Origin: Parvibaculum sp.
GTDB lineage: Bacteria > Pseudomonadota > Alphaproteobacteria > Parvibaculales > Parvibaculaceae
DNA: 35,833 nt
NCBI GenBank assembly: GCA_030649335.1
Contig: JAUSLL010000051.1
Coordinates: 1-35,833 of the forward strand
Reading direction: 5' to 3'
Positions 7,837 to 15,426 of this stretch are shown here, in pieces. Position numbers and translations under genes: made by a program. The number at the start of each line of letters is the position of its first letter. The stretch's first letter is position 1. The notes under the pieces are model-generated. The model saw only the letters and a list, made by a program, of their open reading frames with translations. It had not been told where the DNA came from and did not search any database.

Positions 7837-7852
7837 TAATGTAACTACATTA
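7837..7852. promoter_or_regulatory. Proximal brnTA operator palindrome
   Basis: TAATGTA-AC-TACATTA is a perfect inverted repeat four bases upstream of the brnT start and over the predicted -10. It shares the core TGTA-N2-TACA with the second palindrome 33 bp away. BrnA autorepression is known for the family; binding here is inferred. Confidence 0.65.
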
Positions 7853-7866
7853 AAACAGAGTTTCAA
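7838..7866 (-). promoter_or_regulatory. Predicted brnTA promoter
   Basis: On the minus strand TTGAAA (7861-7866) and TACATT (7838-7843) are 17 bp apart. The start point would fall at or next to the brnT ATG (7830-7832). The two palindromes cover the -10 and lie just upstream of the -35. Confidence 0.45.
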
Positions 7867-7869
7867 TTT

Positions 7870-7885
7870 AATTGTACCTACAATT
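7870..7885. promoter_or_regulatory. Distal brnTA operator palindrome
   Basis: AATTGTA-CC-TACAATT is a perfect inverted repeat just upstream of the predicted -35 of brnT. It has the same half-site layout as 7837-7852. The centres are 33 bp apart, about three helical turns. Confidence 0.6.
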
Positions 7886-7915
7886 TCCATTATATGCCGG
7901 AATCCAGCCCCCGTC

Positions 7916-7943
7916 TTGACTCGACTCTGTGAGCCGTTATCTC
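7916..7943 (+). promoter_or_regulatory. Possible fabD promoter
   Basis: TTGACT (7916-7921) and TATCTC (7938-7943) are 16 bp apart, about 65 bp before the fabD start. The -35 is good and the -10 is weak. The AT-rich brnTA control region is directly upstream. Confidence 0.35.
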
Positions 7944-8008
7944 TTGCGACTTCAAATTCCGTGGCTCGAATGGGCCCGAAAACGAAAAATGAGACCAAGG
8001 AAACGCGA

Positions 8009-8950
8009 ATGAGCAGGGCTTTTATCTTCCCCGGACAGGGATCGCAGGCGGTTGGCATGGGCAAGGAACTTGCCGAGAACTTCGTTGCCGCGCGCGAAGT
8101 GTTTCAGGAAGTGGACGAGGCGCTGAGCCAGAAGTTGTCGAAGCTGATGTGGGAAGGCCCGCAGGAAGACCTGACGCTGACGGAAAACGCACAGCCCGCC
8201 ATCATGGCCGTGAGCCTTGCCGTGTCGCGCACGCTGGAAAAGCAGGGCGGGTTCAAGCTCGCCGACAAAGCAACTTTTGTGGCCGGTCATTCGCTGGGCG
8301 AATATTCCGCACTCGCCGCCGTCGGTGCTTTCTCGCTGTCGGACGCCGCGCGCATTCTGAAACTGCGCGGACAGGCGATGCAGCGCGCGGTGCCCGTGGG
8401 CGAAGGCGCGATGGCCGTGTTGCTGGGGCTGGATTTTGAAGCGGCTGTGGAAGTCGCCAAGGAAGCGGCACAGGGCGACGTCTGCACGGCGGCCAATGAT
8501 AATGGCGGCGGACAGGTTGTCGTCTCCGGCGCGAAGGCCGCTGTGGATCGCGCCATTGAAATCGCCAAAACAAAAGGTGCCAAACGCTCGATGCTGCTGC
8601 CGGTGAGCGCCCCTTTCCATTGCCCGCTGATGCAGCCTGCCGCTGACGAAATGGCTGAAGCGCTGGCAGGCGTGACACTGAACACACCTACTGTGGCGCT
8701 TGTTGCTAACGTCACCGCATCGCGCGTCGCGGACGCCGACACGATCCGCAAGCTGCTTGTGGAACAAGTGACCGGCATGGTGCGCTGGCGCGAAAGTGTT
8801 CTCTTTATGGAAGCGCAGGGCGTGACCGACTATATTGAACTCGGCGCAGGCAAAGCGCTGGCCGGTATGGTGAAGCGCATTGCGGCTGAACCCAAGCTCG
8901 CCTCCATCGGTACGCCTGCCGATGTCGAAACTTTTCTCACGTCTCTTTAA
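8009..8950 (+). CDS. fabD: Malonyl-CoA:ACP transacylase
   Basis: The 313-residue enzyme moves malonyl from CoA to acyl carrier protein, feeding fatty acid elongation in the cytoplasm. It has the N-terminal FIFPGQGSQAVGMGKEL, the nucleophile motif VAGHSLGEYSALAAVGA (Ser95), and the late SAPFHCPLM with the second catalytic His. The length is normal. The frame is open upstream to 7916, but AAGGAAA lies six nt before the ATG at 8009 and the conserved start is MSRAFIFPGQG. First gene of the run fabD-fabG-acpP-fabF. Confidence 0.97.
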   Translation: MSRAFIFPGQGSQAVGMGKELAENFVAAREVFQEVDEALSQKLSKLMWEGPQEDLTLTENAQPAIMAVSLAVSRTLEKQGGFKLADKATFVAGHSLGEYSALAAVGAFSLSDAARILKLRGQAMQRAVPVGEGAMAVLLGLDFEAAVEVAKEAAQGDVCTAANDNGGGQVVVSGAKAAVDRAIEIAKTKGAKRSMLLPVSAPFHCPLMQPAADEMAEALAGVTLNTPTVALVANVTASRVADADTIRKLLVEQVTGMVRWRESVLFMEAQGVTDYIELGAGKALAGMVKRIAAEPKLASIGTPADVETFLTSL

Positions 8951-8976
8951 ACTGAGCGGCTCTGAAGGAACCTTCC

Positions 8977-9714
8977 ATGTTTGACCTCACCGGAAAATCG
9001 GCGCTCGTGACGGGTGCCTCGGGCGGTATCGGCTCCGACATTGCGCGCGCGCTACACGCACAAGGCGCGAGCGTCGCGCTCAGCGGCACACGCAAGGAAG
9101 CGCTCGACGCGCTGGCCGCTGAACTGGGTGAGCGCACATTCGTTTTGCCCTGCAACCTGTCGGACAGTGCCGCTGTGGACGCGCTGCCCAAGCAGGCCGA
9201 AGAGGCGATGGGCCAGCTCGACATTCTCATCAATAATGCGGGCCTGACGCGCGACAATCTCTTCATGCGCATGAAGGACGAGGAATGGGACGAGGTGATC
9301 CGCGTCAACCTCACTGCCGCCTTCCGCCTGAGCCGCGCCAGCCTGCGCGGTATGATGAAGCGCCGTCATGGCCGCATCATCGGCATCACATCGGTCGTCG
9401 GCGTGACGGGCAATCCGGGGCAGGGCAATTATGCCGCCTCCAAAGCCGGTATGATCGGCATGATGAAATCGCTGGCGCAGGAAGTGGCGAGTCGCAACAT
9501 CACCTGCAACTGCATCGCGCCGGGCATGATCACCAGTGCCATGACAGACGCGCTGAACGAAGACCAGCGGTCCCGCATTCTGGTGACGATTCCTGCCGGA
9601 CGACTCGGTGAGGCCAATGAAATTGCCGCCGCAGCGGTCTATCTTTCGAGCAATGAAGCCGCTTACGTGACGGGCCAGACCCTGCACGTCAACGGCGGCA
9701 TGGCCATGATCTGA
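8977..9714 (+). CDS. fabG: 3-oxoacyl-ACP reductase
   Basis: The 245-residue short-chain dehydrogenase reduces 3-ketoacyl-ACP with NADPH. The cofactor motif TGASGGIGSDIARAL is at residues 12-26, with NNAG at 86-89. The catalytic set is Ser139 (GITSVVGVTGNPG), Tyr152 and Lys156 (NYAASKAG). The end TGQTLHVNGGMAMI is typical of FabG. AAGGAA precedes the ATG. It lies 26 bp after fabD and is probably co-transcribed. Confidence 0.97.
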   Translation: MFDLTGKSALVTGASGGIGSDIARALHAQGASVALSGTRKEALDALAAELGERTFVLPCNLSDSAAVDALPKQAEEAMGQLDILINNAGLTRDNLFMRMKDEEWDEVIRVNLTAAFRLSRASLRGMMKRRHGRIIGITSVVGVTGNPGQGNYAASKAGMIGMMKSLAQEVASRNITCNCIAPGMITSAMTDALNEDQRSRILVTIPAGRLGEANEIAAAAVYLSSNEAAYVTGQTLHVNGGMAMI

Positions 9715-9853
9715 CCGGCAAAAACCTGTTCATTCCTGACAATGCTGTGATAGAACCTCGAAAACCCCTGTTAAAACAAACCACTAACTTCCAAATTGTC
9801 TGCCTTTCAACCTCTGGCAAGCCGTGCAAATCTGTGTTACCTAGGCGCTCGAT

Positions 9854-9881
9854 TTGACTTGCGGTTGTGGCTTATTATGGG
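9854..9881 (+). promoter_or_regulatory. Possible acpP promoter
   Basis: TTGACT (9854-9859) with TATGGG (9876-9881) 16 bp downstream lies in the 279-bp gap between fabG and acpP. A separate strong promoter for acpP is common because the carrier protein is very abundant. The -10 is poor. Confidence 0.3.
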
Positions 9882-9993
9882 CCAGAAGAAGGGCAGTCTT
9901 TCCGCCGAATTTGATCGCGTTGTTTCGTCGGTGCCGTGGGCACGGGGAAGCAGCGCGGGGTCGGTCTTAAAACCAAGGATCTGAGGACTTAAA

Positions 9994-10233
9994 ATGAGTG
10001 ATATCGGAGAACGCCTGAAGAAGATCGTCATCGAGCATCTCGGTGTGGACGCTGACAAAGTCAGCGAAAACGCGAGCTTCATCGACGATCTCGGCGCAGA
10101 CAGCCTCGACAACGTCGAACTGGTCATGGCGTTTGAGGAAGAATTCGGCGTGGAAATTCCCGACGATGCTGCCGAAAAAATCCTGACGGTCAAAGACGCG
10201 ATCGAGTTCGTCAAAGCGAACGCCAAGGCCTGA
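9994..10233 (+). CDS. acpP: Acyl carrier protein
   Basis: The 79-residue acidic protein carries the growing acyl chain on a 4'-phosphopantetheine attached to Ser37 in the motif [20 protein letters not shown]. The first helix is [22 protein letters not shown]. The 279 bp before it and the hairpin after it suggest it can be transcribed by itself as well as with the fab genes. Confidence 0.98.
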   Translation: MSDIGERLKKIVIEHLGVDADKVSENASFIDDLGADSLDNVELVMAFEEEFGVEIPDDAAEKILTVKDAIEFVKANAKA

Positions 10234-10257
10234 TTGCCTGATCAATGAATTGAAGTG

Positions 10258-10287
10258 GCGGGGCGCGCCTTATGAAGCGCGCCCCGC
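10258..10287 (+). terminator. GC-rich hairpin after acpP
   Basis: GCGGGGCGCGC (10258-10268) pairs perfectly over 11 bp with 10277-10287, with an eight-base loop. The following ACTTTG is only weakly T-rich, so it may act as an attenuator or mRNA-stabilising hairpin between acpP and fabF rather than a full terminator. Confidence 0.5.
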
Positions 10288-10391
10288 ACTTTGCGGCTCA
10301 ACACTACGCGGCGTGTCACGCCTTTCGCATTTGGCGGGTAGCCTCTAGCTGCACCGGAAATGCTCTTCAGTTTTTGGTGAGGTGAGAGCGA

Positions 10392-11645
10392 ATGAGACGT
10401 GTTGTCGTAACCGGTATCGGGATGGTGTCGCCGCTTGGCGGAGACGTCGAAACAACGTGGTCGCGGATGCTCAAAGGTGAGTCCGGCGCCCGCAAAATCG
10501 AAAAATTCCAGGTTGATGATCTGCCCTGCAAGATCGCCATGCCTGTGCCGCGCGAAGGCCTCGGCGCTTTCATCCAGGACGACTGGATGGACCCCAAGGA
10601 ATCCAAACGCGTTGATGACTTCATTGTCTTTGCGATGTCGGCCGCCACACAGGCGCTGAACGACGCCAATTGGCATCCCTCGACCGAAGAAGAAAAATGC
10701 CGCTCCGGTACGATGATCGGCTCGGGCATCGGTGGCCTTGAAGGCATTGCCGAAACCGCCCTGATCCTGCAGGAAAAAGGCCCGCGCCGCGTGAGCCCCT
10801 TCTTCATCACCGGTCGCCTGATCAATCTCGCTTCGGGCTATGTCTCGATCAAACACGGCCTCAAAGGCCCCAATCACTCCGTCGTCACGGCCTGCTCGAC
10901 CGGCGCCCACGCCATCGGCGATGCCGCGCGTCTCATCGCACTGGATGACGCTGACGTGATGGTCGCTGGCGGCGCTGAAAGCGCCATCTGCCGCATCGGC
11001 ATCGCGGGCTTTGCCGCCTGCCGTGCTCTGTCCACGGAATATAACGACACACCGGAAAAGGCCTCGCGCCCCTACGACAAAGACCGCGACGGTTTTGTCA
11101 TGGGCGAAGGCGCGGGCGTTGTTGTGCTCGAAGAATACGAACACGCCAAGGCGCGTGGCGCGAAGATTTACGGCGAGATCGTCGGCTACGGCCTGTCGGG
11201 TGACGCCTATCACATCACCGCGCCCGCCGAAGACGGCGACGGCGGTTTCCGCTCGATGCAGGCGGCGCTGAAACGCGCGGGCATTTCGCCGTCCGACCTC
11301 GACTATGTGAACGCGCACGGCACATCGACCATGGCGGACACGATCGAACTCGGCGCGGTCACACGTATGCTCGGCAATTCGGCAAAGACAGTGTCGATGT
11401 CGTCCACCAAATCCTCCATCGGGCATCTGCTTGGTGCGGCGGGCGCGGTCGAAGCGATCTTCTGCCTGCTCGCCATGCGCGACAGCATGTTGCCGCCGAC
11501 GCTCAATCTCGACAATCCGCAGGTTGAGAGCGAAATTGATCTGGTGCCGCTGAAAGCGCGCGCCAAAGAGGTCAATTATGCGCTGTCGAACTCCTTCGGA
11601 TTCGGCGGCACCAACGCGTCGCTGGTGATGAAAAAGGTCGTTTGA
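10392..11645 (+). CDS. fabF: Beta-ketoacyl-ACP synthase II
   Basis: The 417-residue condensing enzyme extends acyl-ACP with malonyl-ACP. It begins RRVVVTGIGMVSPLGGDVE. The catalytic triad is visible as Cys168 in SVVTACSTGAHAIGDA, His in VNAHGTSTMADTIEL and His in SSTKSSIGHLLGAAGA. The glycine-rich end SFGFGGTNASLVMKK is present. Length is normal. It follows acpP after 158 bp and runs directly into mltG with no gap. Confidence 0.98.
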   Translation: MRRVVVTGIGMVSPLGGDVETTWSRMLKGESGARKIEKFQVDDLPCKIAMPVPREGLGAFIQDDWMDPKESKRVDDFIVFAMSAATQALNDANWHPSTEEEKCRSGTMIGSGIGGLEGIAETALILQEKGPRRVSPFFITGRLINLASGYVSIKHGLKGPNHSVVTACSTGAHAIGDAARLIALDDADVMVAGGAESAICRIGIAGFAACRALSTEYNDTPEKASRPYDKDRDGFVMGEGAGVVVLEEYEHAKARGAKIYGEIVGYGLSGDAYHITAPAEDGDGGFRSMQAALKRAGISPSDLDYVNAHGTSTMADTIELGAVTRMLGNSAKTVSMSSTKSSIGHLLGAAGAVEAIFCLLAMRDSMLPPTLNLDNPQVESEIDLVPLKARAKEVNYALSNSFGFGGTNASLVMKKVV

Positions 11646-12677
11646 TTGGCTGACGCCGCAGACAAGCCGGAGAAAGCGCCGAAAGCAGGGCGTCTCATCC
11701 GCGTGCTGCTGGTCATCTCCCTGATCGTGCCAACCCTCGCGCTGCTGACCGGCGGCGGCATCTATCTCTACGGCAAATCGCGCTATGAAGCGGCGGGACC
11801 ACTTGCCGACAGCCGAGTCGTCTGGCTGAAAAAGGGTCTCGGCCTTAATGCCATTACGCAAGAACTCTCCAATGCCGGTGTTATCAACGCGCCGTTGATC
11901 TTCCGCATCGGTGCGCGCCTGTCGGGTGTGGCCAGTTCGCTGAAGGCTGGTGAGTACGAATTCCCCGCGCATATCAGCATGGCCGAGATTGTGCGTATGC
12001 TGAGGGACGGAAAATCCATCCTGCATCAGATTACCGTGCCCGAAGGATTGACCACGCAACAGGTCATGGCGGTGGTGAAGGCCGACCCTGTGCTGACGGG
12101 CGATCTGCCGCTCTTGCCGGCCGAAGGTGTGCTGCTGCCCGAAACATATAAATTCACACGCGGCACCACGCGCGTCGAACTCGTGACGCGGATGCAGCGC
12201 GCGCAAACCGAATTGATGACGAAACTCTGGCCGAACCGCGCGGGCGATTTGCCGGTGAAGACACCGCAGGAAGCGCTGGTCCTTGCCTCGATCGTGGAGA
12301 AGGAAACAGGGATTGCGAGCGAGCGACCGAGGGTCGCCGCCGTGTTCACCAACCGCCTCAGGATGCCGATGCGGCTGCAATCCGATCCGACAATCGTCTA
12401 TGGCATTACCATGGGGGCAGGGCCGCTCGGACGCCCGATCCGCCGCAGCGAGATCGACGCCAAGACGGCCTATAACACCTATCAGATCGACGGATTGCCG
12501 CCGACGCCGATTTGCAATCCCGGTCGCGCCTCGATTGAAGCGGTGCTGAACCCACCGACGACGAAAGACCTGTACTTCGTGGCCGACGGCACGGGCGGGC
12601 ACGCTTTCGCGCCGAACCTGTCCGGCCATCAGCGCAATGTCGAACAATGGCGTAAGATTGAGCGCGCTGCGCCGTAA
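11646..12677 (+). CDS. mltG: Endolytic murein transglycosylase
   Basis: The 343-residue protein has an N-terminal membrane segment (about 17-42), a LysM-like region, and the YceG/MltG catalytic domain. The diagnostic segment is LASIVEKETGIASERPRVAA, continuing VFTNRLRMPMRLQSDPTIVYG; the catalytic Glu is Glu218 of IVEKE. MltG cuts nascent glycan strands at the outer face of the inner membrane and helps set their length. The start is a TTG immediately after the fabF stop, with AAAAAGG in the fabF end as ribosome site, implying coupled translation. No ATG fits this N-terminus. Confidence 0.93.
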   Translation: MADAADKPEKAPKAGRLIRVLLVISLIVPTLALLTGGGIYLYGKSRYEAAGPLADSRVVWLKKGLGLNAITQELSNAGVINAPLIFRIGARLSGVASSLKAGEYEFPAHISMAEIVRMLRDGKSILHQITVPEGLTTQQVMAVVKADPVLTGDLPLLPAEGVLLPETYKFTRGTTRVELVTRMQRAQTELMTKLWPNRAGDLPVKTPQEALVLASIVEKETGIASERPRVAAVFTNRLRMPMRLQSDPTIVYGITMGAGPLGRPIRRSEIDAKTAYNTYQIDGLPPTPICNPGRASIEAVLNPPTTKDLYFVADGTGGHAFAPNLSGHQRNVEQWRKIERAAP

Positions 12678-12748
12678 ACGCCTCTGCTGCTTGCCTCATG
12701 CTGCGGTGGCTTTTAGATTTGAGTTCCGTTTTCCCGAAAGGTTTTCCC

Positions 12749-13636
12749 ATGTCGCTCACCAGCATGACAGGCTTTGCCCGCGCCGATGATGAGGCCGACG
12801 GCACCCGCTGGCATTGGGAATTGCGCTCGGTAAACGGCAAGGGCCTCGACGTGCGCTTCCGCCTGCCGCAGGGCTTTGAAGGCATGGAAGCCCGCCTGCG
12901 CGAAGAAATGGCCCGCCACATGAAACGCGGCAATGTGCAGGCTGCATTGACGCTCGACCGGCAGCGCGCAGGCTCGTCGCTGCGTGTGAATGAAGACGCA
13001 CTCAATGTCGTGATCGCTGCCATGCAATCGCTCGGCGAACGCATTGAGCTGATGCCGCCGCGCCCTGAAGGCGTGCTGGCGTTGAAAGGCGTGCTGGAAA
13101 CAGCCGACGTGGTTGATGCGGAAGAAGATCAGGAGGCCTTCGAGAAAGTGCTGATCGCATCGTTCGGGCAAGCGGCAGCTTCTCTCGCCCGCGCGCGCGA
13201 CGAAGAGGGCGCGAAGCTCGAAGCGGTGCTCGTCGCGCAAGTGGACACGATTGAACGGCTGACCAAAGAAGCAGCGTCCTCGCCCGCCGCAAGCGTCGAA
13301 GCGTTGCGCGCACGGCTCAAAACACAGGTCGCTGAATTGCTCGGCGCATCCCCCTCGCTGAGCGAGGAACGGCTGGCGCAGGAAGCCGCATTGCTCGCCA
13401 CCAAGGCGGATGTACGCGAGGAAATCGACCGGCTCAATGCTCATGTGGCGCAGGCGCGCGAATTGTTTGCGGGCAAGGAACCGGCAGGCCGCCGCCTCGA
13501 CTTCCTGACGCAGGAGTTTAACCGCGAGGCCAACACGCTTTGCTCCAAAGCGGCAGATGTAGCCTTGACGCGTATCGGCCTTGAGTTGAAAGCTGTCATC
13601 GACCAGTTGCGTGAGCAAATCCAGAATGTCGAGTAA
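12749..13636 (+). CDS. yicC: YicC family endoribonuclease
   Basis: The 295-residue protein has the YicC N-terminal start SLTSMTGFARA with RSVNGKGLDVRFRLP. Its C-terminal DUF1732 end reads RRLDFLTQEFNREANTLCSK then AADVALTRIGLELKAVIDQL. E. coli YicC is a metal-dependent endoribonuclease acting on some small RNAs. The frame is open to 12698, but the conserved MTGFAR and AAAGG before the ATG at 12749 decide the start. It sits directly before gmk, an order widely conserved in proteobacteria. Confidence 0.93.
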   Translation: MSLTSMTGFARADDEADGTRWHWELRSVNGKGLDVRFRLPQGFEGMEARLREEMARHMKRGNVQAALTLDRQRAGSSLRVNEDALNVVIAAMQSLGERIELMPPRPEGVLALKGVLETADVVDAEEDQEAFEKVLIASFGQAAASLARARDEEGAKLEAVLVAQVDTIERLTKEAASSPAASVEALRARLKTQVAELLGASPSLSEERLAQEAALLATKADVREEIDRLNAHVAQARELFAGKEPAGRRLDFLTQEFNREANTLCSKAADVALTRIGLELKAVIDQLREQIQNVE

Positions 13637-13640
13637 TGTA

Positions 13641-14282
13641 ATGACCGACGAGATCAACGTCCATCGCCGCGGGCTGATGCTGGTGCTGTCTTCGCCGTCA
13701 GGTGCGGGCAAAACAACACTGTCGCGTGCCTTGATCGATGGCGACGAGGCCATCACCATGTCGGTGTCGGCCACCACGCGCCGCCCGCGCCCCGGCGAGA
13801 CGCATGGCAAGGATTACTATTTTCTCTCGACGGAAGATTTCGGCATCATGCTCAACAAGGGCGAGTTCCTCGAACACGCCAAGGTCTTCGACAATTATTA
13901 CGGCACACCACGTCAACCCGTTGAAGAGGCGTTGAACGCCGGACAGGACGTGCTCTTCGATATTGACTGGCAGGGCACGCAGCAGCTTGACGAAAGCGCA
14001 TCGGAAGACCTTGTCAAAGTCTTCATCCTGCCGCCCTCGGCCTATGAGCTTGAAAAGCGCCTCAACAGCCGCGCGCAGGACAGCGCCGAAGTCGTGGCGA
14101 GTCGCATGGAAAAAGCATCCGACGAGATCAGCCACTATCAGGAATATGACTACATCATCATCAACGAGAATGTAGACAAAAGCCTCGCCGAACTGCGCTC
14201 GATCCTATTGGCAGAGCGGCTCAAACGTAAGCGCCAGACGGGACTTTCTGATTTTGTGAAACGCCTGCGCGACGCGTTGTAG
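13641..14282 (+). CDS. gmk: Guanylate kinase
   Basis: The roughly 213-residue enzyme phosphorylates GMP to GDP. The P-loop is SSPSGAGKTTLSR (Lys24), followed by SVSATTRRPRPGETHGKDYY for GMP binding, FLEHAKVFDNYYGTP, and DIDWQGTQQ. The start is uncertain: ATG codons at 13626 and 13641 are both in frame, the first inside the end of yicC. I prefer 13641, which gives the shorter leader before the P-loop and has GAG ten nt upstream. Either way it is coupled to yicC. Confidence 0.95.
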   Translation: MTDEINVHRRGLMLVLSSPSGAGKTTLSRALIDGDEAITMSVSATTRRPRPGETHGKDYYFLSTEDFGIMLNKGEFLEHAKVFDNYYGTPRQPVEEALNAGQDVLFDIDWQGTQQLDESASEDLVKVFILPPSAYELEKRLNSRAQDSAEVVASRMEKASDEISHYQEYDYIIINENVDKSLAELRSILLAERLKRKRQTGLSDFVKRLRDAL

Positions 14283-14319
14283 AAGTCGCGCACATCGCTA
14301 TTCGTTAATGTGAGGGCCT

Positions 14320-14820
14320 ATGGTCAAGCTGACAGACGACGAATTTGCGTTGCTGCAAAAATTGCGAAAGACGCGCGCAGAACGGCGTAGAAAAAAGCGC
14401 GCAGACGCGCCCGCAGATCGTAGCTTTGGCCTGAGGGTCAGCGATGCCATGGCAACGGGCATCGGTTCGTGGACTTTCATCCTTATTCAATCGGGACTGT
14501 TGGTTCTCTGGATGATCGCCAATGTGGCGATGTGGGTGAACCACTGGGATCCCTATCCCTTCATCCTGCTCAATCTGGCGCTGTCTTTTCAGGCGGCCTT
14601 CACAGCGCCCATCATCATGATGAGCCAGAACAGGCAGGCCGAGCGCGACAGGGCGGATCAGCAACACGACTTCGACATCAACATTAAAGCAGAGCTTGAA
14701 ATTGAAGCGCTGCATCAGAAACTTGATGTCTTGCGCGAAGTCGAAATTCTCAAATTGACATCGCTGATCGAAAACCTCTGCTCTCGTCTCGATGTGAATG
14801 AAGCTCCACGGACGAGTTGA
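14320..14820 (+). CDS. DUF1003 family membrane protein
   Basis: The 166-residue protein has a basic N-terminus (RKTRAERRRKKRADAP) and two adjacent membrane helices (SWTFILIQSGLLVLWMIANVA; PFILLNLALSFQAAFTAPIIM). The DUF1003 hallmark MMSQNRQAERDRADQQHDFD follows, then a charged helix (NIKAELEIEALHQKLDVLRE) that could be a coiled coil. Function is unknown. It follows gmk after 37 bp and may be read from the same transcript, although it is not part of the conserved block. Confidence 0.9.
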   Translation: MVKLTDDEFALLQKLRKTRAERRRKKRADAPADRSFGLRVSDAMATGIGSWTFILIQSGLLVLWMIANVAMWVNHWDPYPFILLNLALSFQAAFTAPIIMMSQNRQAERDRADQQHDFDINIKAELEIEALHQKLDVLREVEILKLTSLIENLCSRLDVNEAPRTS

Positions 14821-14862
14821 GGGTGGAGCCCGAGGCAGGCAGGGGCGTTGACGTCGTTCTGT

Positions 14863-14891
14863 TTGATTTGCTCGGTTGCCGATTCTAATGA
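14863..14891 (+). promoter_or_regulatory. Possible promoter of the lipoprotein gene
   Basis: TTGATT (14863-14868) and TAATGA (14886-14891) are 17 bp apart in an AT-rich stretch of the 113-bp gap before 14934. Confidence 0.35.
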
Positions 14892-14933
14892 TTTCAGTTT
14901 ATTCTCTCTACTGATTAATAGGGGGGGTATTCA

Positions 14934-15365
14934 ATGAATATGTCTAAGAAATTTTCTACGCTGGTTTTGATAGGCGCTCTGCTGTCAGCATGTGCGATTA
15001 ACAAAAAGATCGAGCCGGTTACGCAGACCGGCATCGAATCCGTTTGCATCAAGAAAAATCCGGCGGTTACGATGGATGCGTTTGAACCGCTTCTTCAGCG
15101 ATTGATTGAGGAGCAAGGTATCAAGACGGCCGTTTATGCAGGAGAAAAACCTGCCGGTTGCCGTGTGAATGTCGAATACACCGCGCGTTGGCGTTGGGAT
15201 CTAGCGATGTATCTTTTCTATGCCCAGATCCGCGTGTTTGATCAGTCGGGACAAATCGGTCTGGCCGAATACGACGCTATGATGGGCGGAGCTAATCTGG
15301 GGAAATTTGGAACGACCGAAGAAAAAGTAACACCCTTGGTCAGACAACTTTTTGCCAGGCGCTGA
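14934..15365 (+). CDS. Small lipoprotein, possibly Sbal_3269 family
   Basis: The 143-residue protein has a lipoprotein signal peptide (KKFSTLVLIGALLSAC) with lipobox LLSAC, so Cys20 or so would be acylated. The mature part includes SVCIKKNPAVTMDAFEPLLQ, YTARWRWDLAMYLFYAQIRV and TPLVRQLFARR. This resembles the uncharacterised Sbal_3269 lipoprotein family by memory. Function is unknown. A run of seven G (14921-14927), six nt before the ATG, serves as the ribosome site. Composition is somewhat richer in AT than its neighbours. It has its own promoter and terminator, so it is a single-gene unit. Confidence 0.72.
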   Translation: MNMSKKFSTLVLIGALLSACAINKKIEPVTQTGIESVCIKKNPAVTMDAFEPLLQRLIEEQGIKTAVYAGEKPAGCRVNVEYTARWRWDLAMYLFYAQIRVFDQSGQIGLAEYDAMMGGANLGKFGTTEEKVTPLVRQLFARR

Positions 15366-15374
15366 AAAGACAGC

Positions 15375-15407
15375 AAAAAGCCCGCTCGATAATGAGCGGG
15401 CTTTTTT
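15375..15407. terminator. Bidirectional rho-independent terminator
   Basis: AAAAAGCCCGCTC (15375-15387) pairs with GAGCGGGCTTTTTT (15394-15407) around a six-base loop. A-run on one side and T-run on the other let it end both the lipoprotein gene (+) and the convergent alcohol dehydrogenase (-). Confidence 0.92.
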
Positions 15408-15426
15408 ATTCCTAGATACGGATCGC

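Noticed and set aside
9796-9984. Open frame of about 60 codons between fabG and acpP
   Set aside because: It has no ribosome site, no recognisable protein features, and ends in the acpP leader; the region looks like a promoter.
10242-12647. Very long open frame of about 800 codons on the minus strand opposite fabF and mltG
   Set aside because: fabF and mltG are certain on the plus strand. The opposite frame is Arg/His-rich, as expected for the antisense of GC-rich coding DNA.
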